A stretch of DNA of 64,000 nucleotides from JBBRYB01 sp038238115 (GCA_038238115.1 JBBRYB010000011.1:55339-119338); one strand, 5' to 3'; positions 16,955 to 25,757 are shown, counted from the stretch's first letter. Translations and numbers: made by a program. Notes: generated by a model not told the origin, from the letters alone.

Positions 16955-16960
16955 CCTGCT

Positions 16961-17761
16961 GTGGCGCAGGTGACGCGGGCGGCCGACTTCCCATACTTCG
17001 ACAATGCGGGCCTCCCACTGGCCTTCGCTCACCGCGGCGGCTCGCTCCAAGGCGACGACGTCGGCCTGGAGAACTCGCTCTTCGCGTTCCAGGCCGCGGT
17101 CGACCTCGGCTACACCCATGTCGAGACCGACGTGCACGCCACCAAGGACGGTGTGCTCGTCGCGTTCCACGACCCGACGCTCACCCGTATGACGGACACA
17201 GACGGCATCATCGAGGAGCTCACCTACGCGGAGCTGAGCCGGGCCCGGATCGGGGGACGAGAACCGATCCCCCGCCTCGAGGAACTGCTGACCAGCTGGC
17301 CCCGGCTGCGCCTCAACATCGACGCCAAGTCGCCGCGCGCCGTGCACCTGTTGGCGCGCGCCATCGCCGAGCACCAGGCCTGGGACCGCGTCTGTGTGGC
17401 GTCGTTCTCACCTCGAGCGCTCCGGCTGCTGCGTCGGCTACTCGGGCCTCGGGTGGCCACGGCGTACTCGCCGGTCGGTGTTGCGGCGCTGCTCGTGCTG
17501 CCGACCCGCCTGCTGCGGGCGCGGGCCCTCGGCAGCGTCGGCCAGGCAGCCCAGGTGCCGGTGCGACGTGGACGGCTGGAGATCGTGACACCGCGGTTCC
17601 TCGATCGCGCGCACGTGCTCGGCAAGCAGGTCCACGTCTGGACCATCAACGCTCCCGAGGAGATGTCTCGACTGCTGGACCTCGGCGTCGATGGCATCAT
17701 CACTGATCGGATCGTCGCGTTGCGTGACGTCTATCAAGCCCGAGGTATCTGGAGGGGTTGA
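16961..17761 (+). CDS. Glycerophosphodiester phosphodiesterase
   Basis: Hydrolyses glycerophosphodiesters to glycerol-3-phosphate and an alcohol. The protein is 266 aa with a TIM-barrel GDPD domain: HRGG (catalytic His), LENSLFAFQ, ETDVHATKDGVLVAFHD (metal-binding Glu and Asp, second catalytic His), and the C-terminal VHVWTINAPEEMSRLLDLG followed by DGIITD. No signal peptide, so it is cytosolic. GTG codons at 16961 and 16970 are both possible starts. Its TGA overlaps the ribosome binding region of the downstream transporter gene. Confidence 0.92.
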   Translation: MAQVTRAADFPYFDNAGLPLAFAHRGGSLQGDDVGLENSLFAFQAAVDLGYTHVETDVHATKDGVLVAFHDPTLTRMTDTDGIIEELTYAELSRARIGGREPIPRLEELLTSWPRLRLNIDAKSPRAVHLLARAIAEHQAWDRVCVASFSPRALRLLRRLLGPRVATAYSPVGVAALLVLPTRLLRARALGSVGQAAQVPVRRGRLEIVTPRFLDRAHVLGKQVHVWTINAPEEMSRLLDLGVDGIITDRIVALRDVYQARGIWRG

Positions 17762-17766
17762 CCGAG

Positions 17767-19155
17767 ATGGCCGCACCGTCCCCGTCGCCGATCGCCGACC
17801 TCTCGGCTCTCGAGCGGCGCAAGGAGCAACGTGCCTGGTACTTCTACGACTGGGCCAACTCGGCGTATGTGACCACGGTGGCGACGGTGCTCTTCGCCCC
17901 CTACCTCACCGCGGTCGCGGAGACGGCAGCCTGCGGAGCGGCCGGCACCGATGCCGCCCCGTGCCGGGCCGACCTGCACGTCTTCGGCGTCGCCGTGTCA
18001 CCCGGCTCGCTCGTCTTCTACGTGGTCACCCTCGCCACCGTCTTCTCAGCACTGATCCTCCCCGTCGTCGGGGCCGTCGCGGACCGGTCACCGCGGAAGA
18101 AGGCGATCATGGCGCGGTTCGCGTGGCTGGGCAGCGGTTTCGCGGCGTGCATGTTCGGTGTGACGGGCGACAGCTGGCAGCTCGGAGCCGGCCTGCTCTT
18201 CGCGGCCAACCTGTGCCTCGGCTCCAGTCTGGTCGTCTACGACGCGATTCTGTGCGATGTCGCCACGCCTGACGAGCGCGACCAGGTGTCGTCGCGGGGC
18301 TGGGCCCTGGGCTACCTGGGAGGCGGTCTGCTGCTGGCGGTCAACCTCACCGTCGTCACCCTGCACGACAGCCTCGGCCTCGAGAAGGCGATGGCGGTGA
18401 GGGTCTGCCTGTTGAGCGCGGCGCTGTGGTGGGCGGCGTTCACGGTCATCCCCTACCGCGGAATCAAGGACCGGCCGAGCCTCGCCAAGACTCCTGAGCC
18501 CGGGGGGATCGTCCGGCAGAGCTTCGGCCAGCTCTGGGCCACCCTGCGCGAGATGCGAGCGTTCCCGATGACGTTGACGTTCCTCGTCGCCTACCTCTTC
18601 TTCAACGACGGGATCCAGACGGTCATCGTGTCCTCGTCGACGTACGGCCAAAGGCAGCTCGGTTTCGGCACGCAGACCCTGATCGCCACGATCCTCCTCG
18701 TGCAGTTCGTGGCGCTCGGTGGCGCGCTGCTCTTCGGCAGGATCGCGACGAGGCACGGGAGCAAGAAGACGATCACGGGTGGGCTCGTCGGGTGGATGGC
18801 CATCGTGGTGGTCGCCTATTTCTTGCCTCGCGAGCAGATCGCGCCGTTTCTGGCAATGGCAGTGGGCATCGGGCTTGTCCTCGGCGGGACACAGGCGTTG
18901 TCGCGTTCGTTCTACAGCCAGCTCATCCCTCGTGGGCGCGAGGCCGAGTACTTCAGCCTCTACCAGGCCTGTGAGCGCGGCACGAGCTGGCTCGGCACTC
19001 TCACGTTCGGTCTGGTGCACCAGTGGACCGACTCCTACCGGCCGGCGATTCTCGCGCTCATCGTCTTCTTCGCCGTCGGTCTGACTCTCCTGGTGCGCGT
19101 CGACACCCGACGCGGTATCGCCGCGGCGGGCAACCAGGCGCCGGTGGTGGTATGA
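17767..19155 (+). CDS. MFS transporter of the UMF1/Atg22-like family
   Basis: Integral membrane protein of 462 aa with about 12 predicted helices. The N-terminal WYFYDWANSAYVTTVATVLFAPYL is the hallmark of the UMF1 (Atg22-like) group, thought to export amino acids or other metabolites. The cytosolic N-terminus carries the basic LERRKEQRA. A TTG nine bases earlier is in frame, but GGAGGGG at 17751-17757 is correctly spaced for the ATG at 17767. The gene begins 5 bases after the GDPD stop, so both are in one operon, perhaps for uptake or recycling of phosphodiester-derived compounds (inference). Confidence 0.9.
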   Translation: MAAPSPSPIADLSALERRKEQRAWYFYDWANSAYVTTVATVLFAPYLTAVAETAACGAAGTDAAPCRADLHVFGVAVSPGSLVFYVVTLATVFSALILPVVGAVADRSPRKKAIMARFAWLGSGFAACMFGVTGDSWQLGAGLLFAANLCLGSSLVVYDAILCDVATPDERDQVSSRGWALGYLGGGLLLAVNLTVVTLHDSLGLEKAMAVRVCLLSAALWWAAFTVIPYRGIKDRPSLAKTPEPGGIVRQSFGQLWATLREMRAFPMTLTFLVAYLFFNDGIQTVIVSSSTYGQRQLGFGTQTLIATILLVQFVALGGALLFGRIATRHGSKKTITGGLVGWMAIVVVAYFLPREQIAPFLAMAVGIGLVLGGTQALSRSFYSQLIPRGREAEYFSLYQACERGTSWLGTLTFGLVHQWTDSYRPAILALIVFFAVGLTLLVRVDTRRGIAAAGNQAPVVV

Positions 19156-19222
19156 CGGCGTTCTTAGCCGCCTCTAGCGCGCATCTCAGCGACCTGTCAG
19201 GTGACCTCGCCATCATGAGCAC

Positions 19223-19250
19223 GGGAATCATCGAAACGCGGCAGACGTTG
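19223..19250 (+). promoter_or_regulatory. Sigma-R (SigR/SigH)-type promoter of rbpA
   Basis: GGGAAT (19223-19228), exactly 18 bases, then GTTG (19247-19250). This matches the consensus GGGAAT-N18/19-GTT of the thiol-stress sigma factor sigma-R of Streptomyces and its mycobacterial counterpart SigH. In S. coelicolor, rbpA is a direct sigma-R target. The 5' untranslated region would be about 40 bases with GGGGAGG before the ATG. Confidence 0.85.
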
Positions 19251-19295
19251 AGTCCAGTGTTGTAACTCGGGACACCACCAAGACGGGGAGGCATC

Positions 19296-19688
19296 ATGTC
19301 AGAGCGAGCAACCCTTCGGGGCTCACGACTCGGCGGAACGAGCTTCGAGGACGAGAGCGGCATCGAGTTCGCGCCGCGCCAGCGCGTCGTCTATGACTGT
19401 GCCAACGGGCATGAGTTCGATATCCCGATGGCCGCCGAGGCCGAGATCCCGTTCACCTGGGAGTGCCCACGCTGCGGCGCGGAGTCGCGCCAGCGAGACG
19501 GCCTGGAGCCCGACCTGAAGGCCGAGAAGCCGGCCCGGACGCACTGGGACATGCTGCTCGAGCGCCGCTCCATCACGGAGCTGGAAGACATCCTGTCCGA
19601 GCGGCTCGAGCTGCTACGCACCGGAGCCATCGGTCCCGCCCATCTGCACCGCGCACGGAGCGGGAGCAAGACCAAAAAGTCCGCCTGA
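19296..19688 (+). CDS. rbpA: RNA polymerase-binding protein RbpA
   Basis: Actinobacterial transcription activator that binds the principal sigma factor and RNA polymerase beta subunit and stabilises open complexes. The protein is 130 aa. The order is the N-terminal tail (RGSRLGGTSFEDE), the core with CANGHEF and CPRC that can bind zinc, the basic linker (EPDLKAEKPARTHWDMLLERR) and the sigma-interaction helix (SITELEDILSERLELLRT). The strong GGGGAGG ribosome binding site fixes the start. A sigma-R promoter upstream links it to disulfide stress. Confidence 0.96.
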   Translation: MSERATLRGSRLGGTSFEDESGIEFAPRQRVVYDCANGHEFDIPMAAEAEIPFTWECPRCGAESRQRDGLEPDLKAEKPARTHWDMLLERRSITELEDILSERLELLRTGAIGPAHLHRARSGSKTKKSA

Positions 19689-19849
19689 ATCTGCGCCTGC
19701 CGTGCGGAGCGGCCTAGAGACGCCCCGGCACGCTGACGCCTGAGTCCCTGCTCCGGACTAGCTTGGGCAGACATCGTCCTCGAGGTCGCGGATCTGCATC
19801 AGGGTATGCGGGACGTGCCTCATCCTCCCCCGCCGACGAGTCGGTGAGC

Positions 19850-20311
19850 TCAGGGCTCGGGCGGCGGCGGGTGGTCGCGCGGGCCGTCGGTGTAGATCCG
19901 GTGAACTCCCCCGCGCCCGGGTGCATACTCCGACTGAGAGCGTCTGGCGGCGCGTCGACCCACCTCGGACAGCACCACGCGCCGAGCGAGCGGGCGGGTG
20001 AAGGGCAGCACGAAGAAGAAGCCGAACACGTCGGTCACGAAGCCAGGGGTGAGCAGCAGCGTGCCGCCGACCAGGATGAGGGCGGCATCGGCGAGCTGGG
20101 TCCCCGGCAGCCGGCCGCTCGAAACCGTGTCCCTGAGAGCCGTCCAGGCTCGTCGGCCCTCCCGCTTGATCAGCCAGCCGCCGATGAGTGACTCGACCAC
20201 GAGCAGCAGCAGGGTGGGGATCGCCCCAATCGCCTGGCCGACCTGGATGATGACGTAGATCTCGAGGATCGGCAGCGCCACGAAGAGCGCGAGCGCGACA
20301 GCCACCCGCAT
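19850..20311 (-). CDS. fxsA: FxsA-family membrane protein
   Basis: Cytoplasmic membrane protein of 153 aa. The pattern LPILEIYVIIQVGQAIG, then the conserved GGWLIKREGRRAW and TPGFVTDVFGFFFVLPFTR, matches FxsA, known in E. coli as a suppressor of F-exclusion of phage T7. It has about three transmembrane helices and a basic, proline-rich C-terminus. Its ATG lies 1 base downstream of the ppm stop region, so it belongs to the lnt-ppm operon. A role in membrane protein or envelope homeostasis is inference. Confidence 0.9.
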   Translation of the reverse strand: MRVAVALALFVALPILEIYVIIQVGQAIGAIPTLLLLVVESLIGGWLIKREGRRAWTALRDTVSSGRLPGTQLADAALILVGGTLLLTPGFVTDVFGFFFVLPFTRPLARRVVLSEVGRRAARRSQSEYAPGRGGVHRIYTDGPRDHPPPPEP

Positions 20312-20312
20312 G

Positions 20313-21068
20313 TCAGACCAACTCCCGCGCCCGCTCAGCGACCGAGCGAGCCTGTCCCAGCCGGTGGGCGACCCCCCACCGGGTCACGTTGACGAGTGCC
20401 TCACGGACGATGTCTCCGCTCATCTTCGATTCACCGTACTCACGCTCCACGAACGTGATCGGGACCTCGACGACCCGAAATCCTGCGGCGATGGCGCGAC
20501 GTGTCAGCTCGATCTGGAAGCAGTAGCCCTGCGACGCCACGCTGGCTAGGTCGATGCCCTCGAGCGTTCCCCGCCGGAACGCCCGGAAGCCGCCGGTGGC
20601 GTCGTGCACGGCAATGCCGAGTACCAGTCGGGCGTAGACGTTGGCGCCCCGAGACAGCACCTCGCGGCGGCGCGGCCAGTTCACCACGCGCCCGCCAGGC
20701 ACCCAGCGCGAGCCCAGGACCAGGTCGGCGCCCGGCAGCGCATCGAGCAGTCGGGGAAGCTGCTCCGGCAGGTGCGAGCCGTCGGCGTCCATCTCGATCA
20801 GTACGTCGAACCCCTCGTCCAGCCCCCACGCGAATCCCGCCAGATAGGCGGCACCAAGGCCCGCCTTGGCCGCCCGGTGAAGGACGTGCACGCAAGGGTC
20901 GTGACCGACCACCTTGTCGGCGAGCCTGCCCGTTCCGTCCGGTGAGCCGTCGTCGACCACGAGTACCTCACACGTCGGCACGCTGGCGCGGACGCGGTCG
21001 AGGAGGAGCTCGATGGTGTTGGCCTCGTTGTAGGTAGGGACGACCACCAGTCGTCGCTCATCGCTCAC
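20313..21068 (-). CDS. Polyprenol-phosphate mannosyltransferase (family GT2)
   Basis: Uses GDP-mannose to make polyprenyl-phosphate-mannose, the mannose donor for lipoglycans and protein O-mannosylation. The protein is 251 aa: VVPTYNEANTIELLL, the DDGSPDGTG region, DADGSHLPEQ (metal-binding DxD), GSRWVPGG and SRGANVYARLVLG. There are no transmembrane segments, as in the catalytic Ppm1 domain 2 of mycobacteria. It overlaps lnt by 4 bases. In M. tuberculosis the two activities are fused in one protein; here they are separate but coupled genes. Confidence 0.92.
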   Translation of the reverse strand: MSDERRLVVVPTYNEANTIELLLDRVRASVPTCEVLVVDDGSPDGTGRLADKVVGHDPCVHVLHRAAKAGLGAAYLAGFAWGLDEGFDVLIEMDADGSHLPEQLPRLLDALPGADLVLGSRWVPGGRVVNWPRRREVLSRGANVYARLVLGIAVHDATGGFRAFRRGTLEGIDLASVASQGYCFQIELTRRAIAAGFRVVEVPITFVEREYGESKMSGDIVREALVNVTRWGVAHRLGQARSVAERARELV

Positions 21069-22585
21069 ACAGCTATCTTGCCGGTTTCGCGTCGCCTGCC
21101 CAAGTATGCCGCCACCGCCCAGGCAAGTCCGCTCAAGGACAGGAGCAGCTCCACCCAGAAGCCGACGCGCATCCCCCAGGTGACACCGGCGGCCAGCGTC
21201 ACCGGCTCGTCGAGTATCGCGCGCGTCTTCTCGGCCGTGGACACGACGACCGCGCCGTCCGGAGCCACGATGCCGCTGATGCCGTCGGTCGCGGCCACCA
21301 CCACCGTGCGCCCAGTCTCGATGGCGCGGTAGCGGGAGATAGCGAACTGCTGCTCGAGCTGAGGCGTCTCGGTGTAGGTGGCGTTGTTGGTCTGGACGAC
21401 GAGCAGCTGGCCGCCGCGGTCGACGACATCGCGGATCAGGCCGTCGTAGGCGACCTCGAAGCAGATCACGTCGCCGATCCGCACCGGCCCGAGGTCGAGC
21501 ACGCCGTCCTTGTGACCCTGCGCGAAGTCGCGGGGGATCTGGCCGAGCCGGTCGATGAACCGGGTGAGGACCCCTCGAAACGGGATGTACTCCCCGAACG
21601 GAACCGGGTGCCGCTTGATGTACTGCTCGCCCGGCCCGGTCTGCGGGTCCCAGACGATGCCCATGTTCTGCACGTGCTGGGCGTCCGGGCCGTTCACGAC
21701 GGCACCCACCAGGGTCGGCACGCCGATGGCGCGGACGGCGTCGTCGATCTCGGCGTAGGCGCTCGGGTCGGTGTAGGGGTCGATGTCGGTCGAGTTCTCC
21801 GGCCAGATGACGACGTCAGGCTCCGGCAGGTCCCCGGCTGCGACGGCGGCGGCGAAGTCCCGGGTCGCCTGTGCGTGGTTGTCGAGCACGGCTCGGCGCT
21901 CCGCGAACGGGTTCATGCCGTCTCCCGGGACGTTGCCCTGCACGGCGGCGACCTGGATCGTCCCCTGAGCCTGCGACGCGCCGATGGGCAGCACGAACCC
22001 GACGAGCACCAGCGCGGCCGCCCCGACCACCGCAGCCACGCCGGCTCGGCTGTGGTCGCGGCGCTCCACGACGTCGACCACGACCGCGACGACCAGCACC
22101 AGCACGAGCGCGACAAGCGCGGTGCCGCCGAGGCGTCCGTAGCGGACGATCGGGGTGTCGACGAGACCGAACGCGAGCCGACCCCAGGGCAGACCGCCGA
22201 ACGGCACGGTGCCGCGCAGCCACTCCGCGCCCGTCCAGGTGAGCGCGAACCCGAGCTGCCACCACCGGTGCGGCCGGATCCAGGCCCACGTCATCGCCAT
22301 CAACGCGTAGAAGAACGCCTCGAGCAGGCTGAGTGTGACCCAGGCGTCCGGGCCGATGACCGTGACCCATCGCAACAGCGGAAGCATGAACCCGAGCCCG
22401 AAGACGAGGCCCTGGAGAAAACCACCGCGGCCCCGGCTACCGCGCACGGTCCACATCAGGCCTGCCAAGCCAAACGGCAGCAACCACACGACGTCGTACG
22501 TCGGGAACGCCAACGCCACGGCCGACCCCGACACCGCAGAGAGCGGCGCCCGCGCCACCGCGGTGACGCTGCGGGGGGCGCTCAT
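21065..22585 (-). CDS. lnt: Apolipoprotein N-acyltransferase
   Basis: Adds the third acyl chain to the N-terminal cysteine of lipoproteins in the membrane. The protein is 506 aa. About six to seven N-terminal helices are followed by a nitrilase-like extracytoplasmic domain with the triad Glu in VVIWPENS, Lys in YIKRHPVPFGEYIPF and Cys in ICFEVAYDG, and a final membrane helix. The ATG follows TAGTCT (22592-22597 on the minus strand) by 6 bases, suggesting a leaderless mRNA. Client lipoproteins in this window include the FKBP protein and the peptide-binding protein. Confidence 0.94.
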   Translation of the reverse strand: MSAPRSVTAVARAPLSAVSGSAVALAFPTYDVVWLLPFGLAGLMWTVRGSRGRGGFLQGLVFGLGFMLPLLRWVTVIGPDAWVTLSLLEAFFYALMAMTWAWIRPHRWWQLGFALTWTGAEWLRGTVPFGGLPWGRLAFGLVDTPIVRYGRLGGTALVALVLVLVVAVVVDVVERRDHSRAGVAAVVGAAALVLVGFVLPIGASQAQGTIQVAAVQGNVPGDGMNPFAERRAVLDNHAQATRDFAAAVAAGDLPEPDVVIWPENSTDIDPYTDPSAYAEIDDAVRAIGVPTLVGAVVNGPDAQHVQNMGIVWDPQTGPGEQYIKRHPVPFGEYIPFRGVLTRFIDRLGQIPRDFAQGHKDGVLDLGPVRIGDVICFEVAYDGLIRDVVDRGGQLLVVQTNNATYTETPQLEQQFAISRYRAIETGRTVVVAATDGISGIVAPDGAVVVSTAEKTRAILDEPVTLAAGVTWGMRVGFWVELLLSLSGLAWAVAAYLGRRRETGKIAV

Positions 22586-22865
22586 GCGGGGAGACTACCT
22601 CCCCGGACGCGGCAAGAGCCTGAACCCCTTCGGACCGGACGCCACCCCACTGGAGGTGAGGTCGCGCGCCCGTTGTCTACTGGCGATCAGGCTCTTGCCG
22701 GGGTCCACTCCGCTCGTGCGCACCGCCAGCCCGTGCAATCCGCGCCGTCGCTGAGCCTGGATCAAACCCGTGGACGCGTCACCGAGAGGCTGGCGAGTGG
22801 AGCGGCCTGCTCAGTGGACTCCCGAACCCTGTCAAAGCCCGCGCACACCTGTCAATAAGCGTATT

Positions 22866-22893
22866 ACCTGGGGTTTTGCACAAAACGCCAGGT
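22866..22893. terminator. 28-bp inverted repeat downstream of the lysine operon
   Basis: Arms of 13 bases (22866-22878 and 22881-22893) differ at one position and leave a 2-base loop. There is no T-run on either side, so it may be a U-tail-less terminator or a binding site. Confidence 0.4.
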
Positions 22894-22956
22894 CACAGCA
22901 ACGGCCGTCGCGCAAACTTCTAGCCATCTTTCGGTGAACGGCGGCGTGTCGCATGT

Positions 22957-22973
22957 CAACACGCGGCGTGTTG
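22957..22973 (-). terminator. Perfect hairpin directly after kal
   Basis: CAACACGC, one base, GCGTGTTG, beginning 3 bases after the kal stop codon on the minus strand. It lacks a T-tract, which is common for actinobacterial terminators. Confidence 0.5.
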
Positions 22974-22975
22974 CC

Positions 22976-23371
22976 TCAGTGACTCTGCGGTACGACGACG
23001 GTGCCCGTCGCCGTGGTTGCGACGATGGGGTTCGCCAGCAGTTCCGCGGCCGACTCCCCCAACTCGGGCCGGCCCCGGCCGACGACCCGCGCCACGAACT
23101 CCAGTGTGCGAGAGCGACGGCCGACTCGGGTGAGCGTGGCCTCGACCTCTAGCACGTCACCGGCCCGCACGGGGGCTCGGAACTGTACGTCGGAGTACGA
23201 GGCGAAGAGTCCTTCGTCGCCGTCGGTGCGCATGCACAGCTCGGTCGCCACGTCACCGAACAAGGCGAGGCTGTAGGCCCCGTCGACGAGGTGGCCCGCG
23301 TAGTGGGCCTGGGCGTAGGGCACGTAGCGCCGGTGGGTCACGGTCAGCCCGAGGCGTGGGTCGTCGCTCAT
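22976..23371 (-). CDS. kal: 3-aminobutyryl-CoA ammonia-lyase (hotdog fold)
   Basis: Removes ammonia from 3-aminobutyryl-CoA to give crotonyl-CoA in lysine fermentation. The protein is 131 aa with a hotdog fold: HYAGHLVDGAYSLALFGDVATEL forms the long helix, FRAPVRAGDVLEVEATLTRVG is the following sheet, typical of MaoC/thioesterase relatives. Assignment rests on both sequence and position as the last gene after kamE. Its ATG overlaps the kamE stop (ATGA). Confidence 0.88.
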   Translation of the reverse strand: MSDDPRLGLTVTHRRYVPYAQAHYAGHLVDGAYSLALFGDVATELCMRTDGDEGLFASYSDVQFRAPVRAGDVLEVEATLTRVGRRSRTLEFVARVVGRGRPELGESAAELLANPIVATTATGTVVVPQSH

Positions 23372-24144
23372 GCCGGCTCACCTCCTCCGGCGACCCGCTC
23401 CGCGCCCACGACGGCGTGCACGAGGTAGCTGGCGACCTCGCCCGGCGTCGTACCCCGGCCGAAGACGCGGTCGACGCCGAGGTAGTCGGCCTGGCTCTCG
23501 TCGAAGCGAGGTCCACCGATGATCAGCAGGGGTCGGCTCGCGGCCGGGTAGGACTCGCGGAATGCGGCCGACATCTCCAAGGTGTTGAGGACGTGCGCTT
23601 CGCGTTGGGTCACGACCTGCGAGACGAGTACGGCGTCGGCTGCCTCCTCGCGCGAGCGGGCCACGAGTTGGGGGACGGAGACCTGGGCGCCGAGGTTGAC
23701 CACGCGTAGCTCGCGGTAATACTCGAGCCCCTTCTCACCGGCGAAGCCTTTGATGTTGAGGATGGCGTCGATGCCGACCGTGTGGGCATCGGTGCCGATG
23801 CAGCCGCCCACGACGACCAGCCGTCGGCGCAGCGCGTTCTTGATCGCCCCGTTGACCTCCTTGGGAGTCAAGAGTGGGTATCCGCGCTCGACGACCTCGA
23901 CGTCGCTGAGGTCCACGAGGTGGTTGGAGCGGCCGTAGACGACGAAGAACGTGAAGTCGGGACCCATCGCCTTGGCGTGGACGACGAGCGCGGGGTCAAT
24001 CCCCATCTTCGCTACGAGCTGGGCCGCAGCCCCCTCGGCGCGCTTGTCGTGCGGGATCGGGAGCGTGAACGAGACCTGCACCATGCCGTCACCGGTGGTG
24101 TCCCCGTAGGGCCGGATGATGGTCGGCCCCTCGGACCCCGTCAC
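23368..24144 (-). CDS. kamE: Lysine 5,6-aminomutase beta (B12-binding) subunit
   Basis: With KamD it moves the terminal amino group of beta-lysine (3,6-diaminohexanoate) to give 3,5-diaminohexanoate, using adenosylcobalamin and PLP. The protein is 258 aa. GTDAHTVGID holds the cobalt-ligand His121 (DxHxxG), and Lys132, eleven residues later in NIKG, matches the PLP-binding Lys144 that follows His133 at the same distance in the clostridial enzyme. A longer reading frame continues upstream, but the GTG at 24144 overlaps the kamD stop (GTGA) and begins at the conserved N-terminus. Confidence 0.93.
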   Translation of the reverse strand: MTGSEGPTIIRPYGDTTGDGMVQVSFTLPIPHDKRAEGAAAQLVAKMGIDPALVVHAKAMGPDFTFFVVYGRSNHLVDLSDVEVVERGYPLLTPKEVNGAIKNALRRRLVVVGGCIGTDAHTVGIDAILNIKGFAGEKGLEYYRELRVVNLGAQVSVPQLVARSREEAADAVLVSQVVTQREAHVLNTLEMSAAFRESYPAASRPLLIIGGPRFDESQADYLGVDRVFGRGTTPGEVASYLVHAVVGAERVAGGGEPA

Positions 24145-25757
24145 GGTGCCTCCAGCAGCTCGGTGGCGGGGTTGTAGTAGTCGCGCGCCTTCTTTGCCAC
24201 GCCCTCCAGGCCACGGCCCGCGTCGGCCGGGCGCTTCATCAGCCCGAACGTCCCGTCGGCGATCGCGTCGAGCAGTCCGGCCCCAGATCCGGAGCCAGTA
24301 TGGTCGAGGATCCGCTCCAGCAGGTCGATTGACTCCCCCAGTACGACCCGGGCGCGCTGCGCGATGAAGCCGTCGGGCGGCGGCGCGAAGTCCTCGGACA
24401 GCCGCCCGGCGGCGTTCACGACGTATCGGACGTTCTGCAGAGCGAGGTCGCGGTCGCTCAGCCACGGCGTCACCACCGCCTCGGTCATCATGCCGACGAG
24501 CAGGATGTCCTGGTCGGTCATCGCGCCGGCCAGGTTGAAGAACCCGTCGAGGAGGTATCCGCCGAAGACGTCGCCGGTCATGTGTCGGGTGGGCGGCATC
24601 CATTTGAGCGGTGCGTTCGGGAACAGCTGCCGGGCCAGCAGGGCATGGGCGAGCTCGAGCCGGAAGCTGTCGGGCACCGCCGGGTCGATCTCGAACGCGT
24701 GTCCAAGTCCGAGCTGCCAGTCCTCGAGCCCCGCCTCCTTGGCGAAGTACTCGTTGAGGAGCTGGCTGACCGTCACCGTGTGTGCGGCCTCGATGGCGTC
24801 AGCGGTCGTGAGGTAGTTGTCCTCACCGGTGTTGATGATGATGCCGGCGCGGGCGTGCACCTGGCGGCTGAAGCGCTGGTCGACGAACGTGCGGATCGGG
24901 TTGATGTCGCGGAACAGGATGCCGTACATCGAGTCATTGAGCATCATGTCGAGGCGCTGCAGGCCCGCGAGGGCGGCGATCTCCGGCATGCACAGGCCGG
25001 AGGCGTAGTTGGTCAGCCGGACATACCGCCCCAGCTCGCCGCTCACCTCGTCGAGGGCCTCGCGCATCAGCCGGAAGTTCTCCTGGGTGGCGTAGGTGCC
25101 CGCGAAGCCGTCTCGGGTCGCACCTTCGGGCACGTAGTCGAGGAGCGACTGTCCCGTGGACCGGATCACGGCGATGATGTCGGCGCCGCCTCGTGCCGCG
25201 GCCTGGGCCTGCGGCACGTCCTCGTAGATGTCGCCGGTGGCGACGATGAGATAGATCCACGGCTTCTGCTTGGGGTCGCCCCACCTCTTGACGAGACGCT
25301 CGCGCTCCCGCCGTCGGGCGTCCACGCGGCGGATGCCGGCTCCGACCGCCTTGCGAGCCGCCGTGGCCGCAGCTCTGGCGGCCCGCCCCTCCGGCAGGTC
25401 GAACCTGACCTTCCCGACCGCGGCGTACTCCGCCAAGGTGGCCAGGTCCGGTGCGTCGTCGCGTAGCAGCGCATGCCACACGGGGAGGGCGACACCGTGC
25501 TCCAGGCCGACGTCTCCGCGCACGGCGTCAAGCAGCCGGTTGACCCAGGGAGTCCCCTCCGGGTCGGCGCCGGCGAGCCCGGCCAGGCGCAGCGTGGCCC
25601 GCTCGACCGACACCGTGGTGTGCTGCGTGGCCAAGCGCACGATCGGGCGACCCGCCCGGCGGGCGAGACTGCGGGCCTTCTTGACGATGGCGGGGTCGAG
25701 GTCGATCTTGGGCCGCGATTTCCGTCGGGGTGAGGTGCGGGCGGTCGGCGACGTCAT
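24141..25757 (-). CDS. kamD: Lysine 5,6-aminomutase alpha subunit
   Basis: TIM-barrel subunit of the B12/PLP-dependent beta-lysine mutase, 538 aa, close to the family length. Segments typical of KamD/OraS are present: PWIYLIVATGDIYEDVPQAQ, RSTGQSLLDYVPEGAT, LDMMLNDSMYGILFRDINP, IINTGEDNYLTTADA and LKWMPPTRHMTGDVF. The product passes to the Kdd dehydrogenase. Overlaps by 4 bases with both the amidohydrolase gene and kamE show tight translational coupling and a fixed subunit ratio. Confidence 0.95.
   Translation of the reverse strand: MTSPTARTSPRRKSRPKIDLDPAIVKKARSLARRAGRPIVRLATQHTTVSVERATLRLAGLAGADPEGTPWVNRLLDAVRGDVGLEHGVALPVWHALLRDDAPDLATLAEYAAVGKVRFDLPEGRAARAAATAARKAVGAGIRRVDARRRERERLVKRWGDPKQKPWIYLIVATGDIYEDVPQAQAAARGGADIIAVIRSTGQSLLDYVPEGATRDGFAGTYATQENFRLMREALDEVSGELGRYVRLTNYASGLCMPEIAALAGLQRLDMMLNDSMYGILFRDINPIRTFVDQRFSRQVHARAGIIINTGEDNYLTTADAIEAAHTVTVSQLLNEYFAKEAGLEDWQLGLGHAFEIDPAVPDSFRLELAHALLARQLFPNAPLKWMPPTRHMTGDVFGGYLLDGFFNLAGAMTDQDILLVGMMTEAVVTPWLSDRDLALQNVRYVVNAAGRLSEDFAPPPDGFIAQRARVVLGESIDLLERILDHTGSGSGAGLLDAIADGTFGLMKRPADAGRGLEGVAKKARDYYNPATELLEAP

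Larger units (their letters stand above)
22586..22975. other. Intergenic stretch between lnt and the lysine operon
   Basis: About 390 bp. It contains the lnt -10 element at 22592-22597, two TGTCAA hexamers about 20 bp apart near 22836-22857, and two inverted repeats (listed as terminators) next to the kal stop. I see no gene. Confidence 0.6.

Noticed and set aside
20313..22585. Broken fusion gene (Ppm1-like) split by a frameshift
   Set aside because: Separate lnt and ppm genes with a 4-base overlap and their own starts are a normal arrangement in many actinobacteria.
24145..24603. Extension of the kamE frame into kamD
   Set aside because: It overlaps kamD on the same strand in another frame. 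The GTG at 24144 overlaps the kamD stop and begins at the conserved N-terminus.
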